Part shown: positions 51,672 to 56,946 of the stretch, piece after piece
Position numbering within the stretch: the first letter of the stretch is position 1
Layout: each line of letters starts with the position of its first letter
DNA from: Methylobacterium iners
GTDB taxonomy: Bacteria; Pseudomonadota; Alphaproteobacteria; Rhizobiales; Beijerinckiaceae
Assembly: GCF_022179305.1 (NCBI RefSeq)
Contig: NZ_BPQP01000071.1
Coordinates: 1 to 56,946, forward strand
Direction of reading: 5' to 3'
DNA length: 56,946 nucleotides
Program-made: the position numbers and the translations under genes
The notes under the pieces: generated by a model
Seen by the model: only the letters and a program-made list of their open reading frames with translations
Database searches by the model: none
What the model was told of the DNA's origin: nothing

Positions 51672-52469
51672 TCAGGCCGCGATCCGCGCCTTCTTCGCCG
51701 CTACTTCCGGACCCTTCACCACAACGTTGGCGCCGCGGGTGGCCTGCAGGGTGCCGCCCTTCGGCACGATGGTCCAACCCTCGCGGCTTCCGTCGATCGG
51801 CTCGGAGACGACGATGAGACCGGATTCGGTCTGGCGGTAGTAGAGGCTCGGCGGGCGGCCGTCGCAGGCCCAACGAAAGGCCGTGAGTTCGATCCCGTTC
51901 GTCACCACGGCAGTGAAGCGCAGGGCCTCGGTGATGCCGGCCGCCAGCATGAGGTCGCGCACGGTCGCGAGGGTCTGCGCCATAGCCCCGATCGGGTCCT
52001 CGGCGAGGCCGTTGGCGAGCGCCAGAAGGAAGATCGCCTCGGAGTCGGTGGCACCGCGGCGGTGATCGTAGAGGGCGTCGGGAATCAGCGCCTCGAGGCG
52101 GCGCTTGATGCGGTGGTAGCCGCCGATCTGGCCATTATGCATGAACAGGTGCCGGCCATGCGCGAAGGGATGGCAATTGGCCCGCGTCGTCGCCGTGCCC
52201 GTCGAGGCGCGGACATGGGCGAAGAAGGCGCGCGCCCGAACCTGCTGGCAGAGATTGACGAGGTTCTCGTCCGACCAGGCCGGTGAGACGTCGCGGTAGA
52301 GGCCGGGATCGGGCCGCTCGCCGTACCAGCCGATGCCGAAGCCGTCGCCGTTCGTCTCGGTCTTCGCCTCGGCCGCGTGGAGCGACTGGTGAACGAGGGA
52401 GTGGGTGGGCGCGCAGACCAGGTCGGTCAGGAAGACCGGCTCACCGCTATAGGCGAGAAAGCGGCACAT
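51672..52469 (-). CDS. class II glutamine amidotransferase
   Basis: A 265-residue YafJ-type Ntn amidotransferase. The nucleophile Cys is residue 2 (MCRFLAYSGEP). Further signatures are GDGFGIGWYG, ARAFFAHVRASTGT, HPFAHGRHLFMHNGQIGG and GATDSEAIF. It would hydrolyse glutamine or a gamma-glutamyl substrate. There is no partner synthase domain. Similar proteins are often near stress or metal genes; the substrate is unknown. Confidence 0.88.
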   Translation of the reverse strand: MCRFLAYSGEPVFLTDLVCAPTHSLVHQSLHAAEAKTETNGDGFGIGWYGERPDPGLYRDVSPAWSDENLVNLCQQVRARAFFAHVRASTGTATTRANCHPFAHGRHLFMHNGQIGGYHRIKRRLEALIPDALYDHRRGATDSEAIFLLALANGLAEDPIGAMAQTLATVRDLMLAAGITEALRFTAVVTNGIELTAFRWACDGRPPSLYYRQTESGLIVVSEPIDGSREGWTIVPKGGTLQATRGANVVVKGPEVAAKKARIAA

Positions 52470-52852
52470 GGCTGGTCGACACCCCTCACGTCATGGACAG
52501 CGCTGCCAAGCATGGAGCAGGCCGTTTCCCCTTCAAACCGTCATCGTGCCGTAACACTCAGGTTTGCGGGGTGAACGCTTCGTTAAAGCGGGGCCCACAC
52601 ACCGTCGCCGACACACTCGTCGGAGCAGGGTCCGGGCCCGCTCCCGATCGCCGAGCCATGCTCGGGCAGCGATGCGGCGAAATCAGGGGCGAGCCGGCTG
52701 CGCTGCGCGCATGACGGAGGGCCGAATCGGACTCTTGCCGTCCGGTCCGTGGCGGCGCAGCATCACTCGTCAAGAATCATCGCCAGCACGCATCACGATC
52801 CCGACGCCCAGGCCTGCCGCGCGGCGGGCTGCATCCCGATTCGGAGGACCTC
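52470..52852. other. Divergent intergenic region
   Basis: This 383-nt region lies between the divergent amidotransferase and response regulator genes. No convincing gene or known RNA is seen. It should hold both promoters. A strong ribosome site (GGAGG at 52843-52847) belongs to the downstream gene. Confidence 0.4.
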
Positions 52853-53245
52853 ATGGATTCATCTCGCACCGATTGTCCGGTCGCACTCGTGGTCGAGGAC
52901 GACGCGGCGATCCGCAACCTGGCCGCGGCGGTGCTGGAGGAGACGGATCTGGACGTCATCGCCTGCGAGAGCGCGGAGGCCGCGATCTCGGTGCTGGAGC
53001 ATTCGGGCGTGACGGTGGCCCTTCTCTTCGCGGATGTGCGCCTGCCCGGCGCCATGGACGGCGTCGCCCTGGCGCGGACCGTCGGTAACCGCTGGCCGGA
53101 CGTGCGGGTGGTGGTCACCTCGGGCTACGACGAGAGCCGGAACGACCGCCTGCCGCGCGAGGCGGTCTACCTGCAGAAGCCGTGGCGCGCCCTCGACGTG
53201 CTGGTCCAGGCCGAACACGCGACGGTCGCAGCGCGGGCGGCCTGA
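52853..53245 (+). CDS. single-domain response regulator
   Basis: A 130-residue receiver with LVVEDDAAIRNL, the phospho-Asp segment LLFADVRLPGAMDGV, VVTSGYDES and the Lys in VYLQKPW. There is no output domain. It has GGAGG six bases before ATG 52853. The partner kinase is not encoded nearby. Confidence 0.88.
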   Translation: MDSSRTDCPVALVVEDDAAIRNLAAAVLEETDLDVIACESAEAAISVLEHSGVTVALLFADVRLPGAMDGVALARTVGNRWPDVRVVVTSGYDESRNDRLPREAVYLQKPWRALDVLVQAEHATVAARAA

Positions 53246-53263
53246 CACCTCGTCCAACGACAA

Positions 53264-53292
53264 AAGCCCGTGCCGCTCGCGCGACCGGGCTT
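53264..53292. terminator. Bidirectional terminator between response regulator and rpsU
   Basis: AAGCCCG and CGGGCTT pair around a GC-rich loop, with AAAA before and TT-containing sequence after. The position between two convergent genes suits termination in both directions. Confidence 0.55.
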
Positions 53293-53342
53293 CTCTCGTG
53301 ATCGTCTCGAAGGATCGAGCTGCGGCGGGGCCGCAGCGCCAA

Positions 53343-53654
53343 TCAGACGGCGCCGGCGCTCGGCACGGACGGGGCGCTCGGCGCGAATGGCGAGCCTGCC
53401 GGACGGCGCGGCGCGCCGGCACCGAAGCGGGGCTTCGGCTTCGGGGCGGCGATCAGGCCCTCGCGGATCGCGGTCTTGCGCGCCTGCTTGCGGGCACGCC
53501 GCACGGCCTCGGCCTTCTCCCGCGCCTTGCGCACGGAGGGCTTCTCGTAGGCCTTGCGCTGCTTCATCTCGCGGAAGATGCCTTCGCGCTGCATCTTCTT
53601 CTTGAGGACGCGGAGCGCCTGGTCGACGTTGTTATCGCGAACGAGTACCTGCAA
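53343..53654 (-). CDS. rpsU: 30S ribosomal protein S21
   Basis: A 103-residue S21 with the family start [30 protein letters not shown]. The initiator is TTG 53654; no ATG fits, and the N-terminal family sequence begins at exactly this codon. The C-terminal 35 residues are a Pro/Ala/Gly-rich extension ([19 protein letters not shown]) beyond the usual core of about 70 residues. It helps mRNA binding on the small ribosomal subunit. Confidence 0.92.
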   Translation of the reverse strand: MQVLVRDNNVDQALRVLKKKMQREGIFREMKQRKAYEKPSVRKAREKAEAVRRARKQARKTAIREGLIAAPKPKPRFGAGAPRRPAGSPFAPSAPSVPSAGAV

Positions 53655-53710
53655 CGGTCTTGATCCTCTGAGAGGGGTTGTCTGCCTGCCCGGCGCCGGA
53701 CCCGACCCCC

Positions 53711-53727
53711 CCCTCGCTCGGCGAGGG
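53711..53727. other. Stem-loop upstream of rpsU
   Basis: CCCTCGC-TCG-GCGAGGG is a perfect hairpin 57 nt upstream of rpsU and 164 nt past the phaZ stop. It may end phaZ transcription or be part of the rpsU leader. Confidence 0.35.
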
Positions 53728-53890
53728 AAACTGCAAAACGCCCCTGGCCCAGGAAGTGACCCGGGAGGGACGTCCGTCAGACGGTCTCGAATCGGCGCAG
53801 AAACTGCACTTGGCGCAGGCTCATACACCAAGCGAGGGCGAGTTCCAACCATCGCCTTGATCCCGCGTTGCGGACGGCCGCAGCGGTGTG

Positions 53891-55105
53891 TCACGCGTGC
53901 GACTGGATGAAATTCCTGACCAGCGGATAGGTTTGGCTCTCCCAGCGGCGCCCCGAGAACACCCCGTAATGGCCGACGCCGGCTTGGAGGTGGTGGCTCT
54001 TCATGTGCGGGGGCAGGCCGGTGCAGAGGTCGTGGGCCGCCATGGTCTGGCCCACCGCGCAGATGTCGTCGCGCTCGCCCTCCACCGTCATCAGGGCGGT
54101 GCGCCGGATCGCGCCCATGTCGATCGGGTCGCCGCGATAGGTGAGCTGGTTCTTGGCGAGGGTGTAATCCTGGAACACGGTCTTGACCGTCTCGATGTAG
54201 AACGCGGCGTCGAGATCGAGCACGGCGAAATACTCGTCGTAGAAGGTCTCGATGGCCCGCGCCTTCTCGGTCTCGTCGGCGGCCAGGTGCCAGAACAGGT
54301 CCGCGTGCTGCTGCACGTGGCGCTTGGCGTTCATGGCGAGGAAGGCCGAGACCTGCATGAATCCCGGATAGACCCGCCGCCCGGCGCCGGCGTAGCGGGC
54401 GGGCACCGTGGCGATGAGGTTGCGCTCGAACCATTCGATGGGCTTGGAGGTCGCGAGTTCGTTCACCGAGGTCGGGCTGATCCGGCAATCGACGGGGCCG
54501 GCCATCAGGGTCATGGAGCGCGGATGCGCGCGGTTCTTCGTCTGCGCCATCACGGCGGCGGCGGCGAGCGCCTGCACCGCCGGCTGGCAGACGGCGACGA
54601 GATGCGCGCCCTCGCCCATGACCTCCAGGAACTGGACGAGGTGGTCGACGTAGTCGTCGAAGCCGAAGCGGCCGGCGGCCAGCGGCACGTCGCGGGCGTT
54701 GTGCCAGTCGGTGATGTAGACGTCGTGGTCGGCGAGCAGGGTGCGCACGGTGCCGCGCAATAGCGTCGCGAAATGCCCTGAGAGCGGCGCCACCACGAGC
54801 ACCCGCGGCTGCTCGGTGTCCACGTCCTTCCGGAAGCGCAGAAGGGTGCCGAAGGGCGTGGCGAAGACGGCCTCCTCCTCGACCGGCACCTCACGGTTGC
54901 CGACCCTCACGCTCTCGATGCCGTAGGAGGGGCGCGTGAAGGTGAGCCCGGCCCGCATCATCATCCGGGCGCCGGCCGACCACCAGGTCATCGGCTCGCG
55001 GTAGCCCATCCCGGTCCAGGGTGAGACGGCGTCGTGGAGGACGCGGCCCCAGGCGCGCGTGCGCTCGGCCATGTCCGACTGGACCTCGAAGGCACGGTAG
55101 AGCAT
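53891..55105 (-). CDS. phaZ: intracellular polyhydroxyalkanoate depolymerase
   Basis: A 404-residue alpha/beta hydrolase of the intracellular PHA depolymerase family, which mobilises polyhydroxybutyrate granules. It starts [20 protein letters not shown]. The nucleophile region [12 protein letters not shown] replaces the usual lipase-box Ser by Cys, as in known PhaZ enzymes. [25 protein letters not shown] near the C-terminus provides the catalytic His. AGGAG precedes ATG 55105. No other pha gene is in the window. Confidence 0.92.
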   Translation of the reverse strand: MLYRAFEVQSDMAERTRAWGRVLHDAVSPWTGMGYREPMTWWSAGARMMMRAGLTFTRPSYGIESVRVGNREVPVEEEAVFATPFGTLLRFRKDVDTEQPRVLVVAPLSGHFATLLRGTVRTLLADHDVYITDWHNARDVPLAAGRFGFDDYVDHLVQFLEVMGEGAHLVAVCQPAVQALAAAAVMAQTKNRAHPRSMTLMAGPVDCRISPTSVNELATSKPIEWFERNLIATVPARYAGAGRRVYPGFMQVSAFLAMNAKRHVQQHADLFWHLAADETEKARAIETFYDEYFAVLDLDAAFYIETVKTVFQDYTLAKNQLTYRGDPIDMGAIRRTALMTVEGERDDICAVGQTMAAHDLCTGLPPHMKSHHLQAGVGHYGVFSGRRWESQTYPLVRNFIQSHA

Positions 55106-55356
55106 GGGCCCGGACTCCTGCGCGAACGATCGAACCGCGAAACGTCCGCAGCGGACGGGCCGGACGGCCGCGCTGCACGCGACGCCATCCATGGCCGGCT
55201 AGGCTGATCCCGGCGGGAGAGCATGGCAATGGGCGAAAAGTACGATGCCGCCTCGATGTTGTGCGGTTGCATCACTCAGTGGGCGGCCCGGGGGCCGTGC
55301 CGCGGCACGAGTCTTGGATCGCGGCTGCCCGGGGCGTGTCCCCGGGGGAGGGGATC

Positions 55357-56013
55357 ATGCGGGCGACGACGCTCACCATCTCGAGCCGGAACTACTCGTC
55401 CTGGTCGCTGCGTGGCTGGCTCCTCTGCCGGATGGCGGGGCTCGATTTCGAGACCGAGCTCCTGTCGGGCGCGGACGCCTCGACCCGGGCCGAGCTCCTG
55501 CACCTCTCGCCCTCCTTCCTCGTGCCGCGCCTGCGCCACGGTGCCGTGACCGTGTGGGACACGCTCGCCATCGCCCAGTACCTCGACGAGACCTTTCCCG
55601 AAGCCGGCCTCCTGCCGGCGGACGTCGCCGCCCGCGCCCATTGCCGCTCGATCGCCGGCGAGATGCATGGCGGCTTCATCAATCTGCGCTCGGCCCTGCC
55701 GATGAACCTCAAGGCCCGCCACCTGGGCTTCCGGATCTTCAACGGCGCCAGGGGCGACATCGAGCGCATCGTGGCGATCTTCGAGGATTGCCTCGGCGCC
55801 TATGACGGCCCCTACCTGTTCGGCGCCCGCCCGACCCTGGCCGATGCCATGTACGCCCCCGTCTGCACCCGCTTCCGCACCTATGACGTGCTCCTCGCGG
55901 GCCGTGCGGCCGGCTACCGCGACCGCATCCTGGACTGGTCGCTGATGCAGCACTGGACCGAGGCGGCGCTCGCCGAGCCGGACGAGATCGAGGAACTCGA
56001 CATGGAGTTCTGA
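55357..56013 (+). CDS. glutathione S-transferase family protein
   Basis: A 218-residue GST. The N-terminal thioredoxin-like half has SSRNYSSWSLRGWLLCRMAGLDFE, where Ser residues are placed to activate glutathione, and SPSFLVPRLRHG then VWDTLAIAQYLDE. The C-terminal helical half has FGARPTLADAMYAPV. It is close to the maleylacetoacetate isomerase/YfcF-like proteins. ATG 55357 has a GGGAGG stretch upstream. Confidence 0.87.
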   Translation: MRATTLTISSRNYSSWSLRGWLLCRMAGLDFETELLSGADASTRAELLHLSPSFLVPRLRHGAVTVWDTLAIAQYLDETFPEAGLLPADVAARAHCRSIAGEMHGGFINLRSALPMNLKARHLGFRIFNGARGDIERIVAIFEDCLGAYDGPYLFGARPTLADAMYAPVCTRFRTYDVLLAGRAAGYRDRILDWSLMQHWTEAALAEPDEIEELDMEF

Positions 56014-56049
56014 AGGCCGGTTCAGGGCCGTCCGCGACCGGGTGCTGCC

Positions 56050-56802
56050 TCAATACAGCGCGCGCGACGCAAGGTGCAGCCCCAGCCCCAGCAGACCGAG
56101 GTAGAAGCAGCGCCGGAAGACGGGCTCGCTGACCCGGCCGCGCACCCAACCGCCGAGCCGCAGCCCGAGAAGCGCCGGCACCAGGGCCAGGGTCGAGACG
56201 CCGGCGATGCCCGGCCCCAGGACGCCGCTGCCGGCGAGCGCCACGGCCAGCGCCACGGTGGAGACCGTGAAGGAAAGCCCGAGCGCCTGGATGAGGTTCT
56301 CGCGGTCGAGGCCCAGGGCCCCGATGAACGGTGCGGCGGGGATCGAGGAGACGCCGGTGGCGGCCGTCACGAGCCCGGTCGCCGCTCCGGCGAGCGGCGC
56401 CAGCCAGGGCTCGGCGCCCGGCGGCACCCTGAGGCGCGGGGCGGCGAGGCCGAGGATCGCGGAGGCGATCAGCGCGAAGCCCAGCGCGATGATGGCCCCG
56501 CCCCCGATCTGACCGTGAAGGAAGGCGGCCGCCGCCAGCGTCCCGACGACGCTGGCGGCGAGCATCGGCCAGAGCCGGCGGGCCAGCACCCCGAAGCGCG
56601 GGCCGGCCGCGAGCTGCCAGACATTGGTGACGAAGGCGGGCACGACGAGGAGCGCGGCGGCCTGGGCCGGCGCCATGACGAGGCTGAGCAGCCCCATGGC
56701 GACGGGCGGCAGCCCCAGCCCGACCACGCCCTTGACGAAGCCGGCGAGGAAGAAGGCGAAGGCCGCGACGGCCAGCGGGCCTGGCTCGAGATCAAGGGGC
56801 AT
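56050..56802 (-). CDS. TauE/SafE family sulfite/anion exporter
   Basis: A 250-residue membrane permease with about seven to eight hydrophobic helices. It begins AAFAFFLAGFVKGVVGLGLPPVAMGLLS, the TauE/SafE motif, with a second repeat ATGLVTAATGVSSIPAAPFIGALG. Members move sulfite, sulfoacetate or related anions. It is convergent with the GST gene. Confidence 0.88.
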   Translation of the reverse strand: MPLDLEPGPLAVAAFAFFLAGFVKGVVGLGLPPVAMGLLSLVMAPAQAAALLVVPAFVTNVWQLAAGPRFGVLARRLWPMLAASVVGTLAAAAFLHGQIGGGAIIALGFALIASAILGLAAPRLRVPPGAEPWLAPLAGAATGLVTAATGVSSIPAAPFIGALGLDRENLIQALGLSFTVSTVALAVALAGSGVLGPGIAGVSTLALVPALLGLRLGGWVRGRVSEPVFRRCFYLGLLGLGLHLASRALY

Positions 56803-56867
56803 GGCGCCGAGCCTTCGGCCGGGCGTGTGGGATCAGTCAACCCCGCGCCGCGGCTCGGCGGGCGGAG

Positions 56868-56892
56868 GAGGGCCCGCGCGACGCGGGCCCTC
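56868..56892. terminator. Strong hairpin terminator
   Basis: GAGGGCCCGCG and CGCGGGCCCTC pair perfectly with a CGA loop. It lies between the TauE gene start and the 3' end of the next minus-strand gene, which it probably terminates. Confidence 0.6.
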
Positions 56893-56900
56893 CCGGCTCA

Positions 56901-56946
56901 TCAGGCTCTGACGAAGGCGAGGAGGTCGGCGTTGAGGGTGTCGGCG
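56901..56946 (-). CDS. 3' end of a further gene (partial)
   Basis: The last 14 codons before a TGA encode ADTLNADLLAFVRA. This is similar to the C-terminus of many alpha/beta hydrolases, whose last helix often reads FNALLLxFLRA. The rest lies outside the window, so the call is weak. Confidence 0.4.
   Translation of the reverse strand, partial: ADTLNADLLAFVRA

Overview
The window is about 70% GC and reads as chromosomal DNA of an alphaproteobacterium of the order Hyphomicrobiales (Rhizobiales). The gene content is most like Methylobacterium/Methylorubrum: a NepR-EcfG general stress response pair, an intracellular polyhydroxyalkanoate depolymerase, a molybdenum aldehyde oxidoreductase, an M16 protease pair resembling PqqF/PqqG, many c-di-GMP and two-component proteins, and abundant GC-rich palindromic repeats. 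The genus is an inference from gene content; no rRNA gene is present.

Layout. 0-2.8 kb (minus): a self-contained class I P450 operon (ferredoxin, ferredoxin reductase, P450). 2.9-4.3 kb: divergent TetR regulator and short-chain dehydrogenase sharing two operator-like sites. 4.3-7.6 kb: a DUF3750 protein, then a zinc module made of a ZnuD-like TonB receptor behind a Zur-box-like site and a convergent metallothionein. 7.7-10.1 kb: small proteins (cold shock protein, DUF6481, DUF305). 10.1-13.9 kb: a PaoABC-type molybdenum enzyme. 14.4-21.1 kb: a secreted protein, two M16 proteases, HupE, an MhqO-like dioxygenase, and translationally coupled fpr-bioD. 21.8-31.3 kb (minus): a hybrid histidine kinase, then an orphan Tad-pilus-like cluster with two TadE pairs, two tandem TadG-like proteins with repeat-rich C-termini, and an HD-GYP regulator. 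A tRNA-Thr(TGT) lies at its upstream edge.

32.0-34.4 kb: nepR-ecfG and small envelope proteins. 34.5-36.6 kb (minus): alkA-ada DNA alkylation repair genes; the 5' end of alkA is cut off by a lower-GC segment (36.6-38.3 kb) carrying a GT87/DUF2029 membrane protein. 38.3-43.2 kb: a single-domain response regulator, a GGDEF-EAL protein adjoining a second P450, and a PilZ protein. 43.4-49.4 kb: a cyanate module. A sigma-54 activator is divergent from an ABC transporter (binding protein, permease, ATPase) and cyanase. Between them lie three tandem TACGA-N4-TCGTA palindromes and a near-consensus -24/-12 promoter. 49.5-56.9 kb: DoxX, a succinate-semialdehyde-type dehydrogenase, a class II glutamine amidotransferase, a response regulator, ribosomal protein S21, PHA depolymerase, a glutathione transferase, a TauE/SafE permease, and the 3' end of one further gene.

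Two palindromic repeat families stand out: a ~105-bp element at about 45.2, 48.7 and 49.9 kb (with a deletion remnant at 51.6 kb), one copy translated in frame inside the sigma-54 activator, and a ~170-bp inverted repeat at 13.98-14.15 kb. The strongest leads are the cyanate sigma-54 circuit, the Tad-like cluster that lacks a secretion motor, the interrupted alkA upstream region, and the zinc module.
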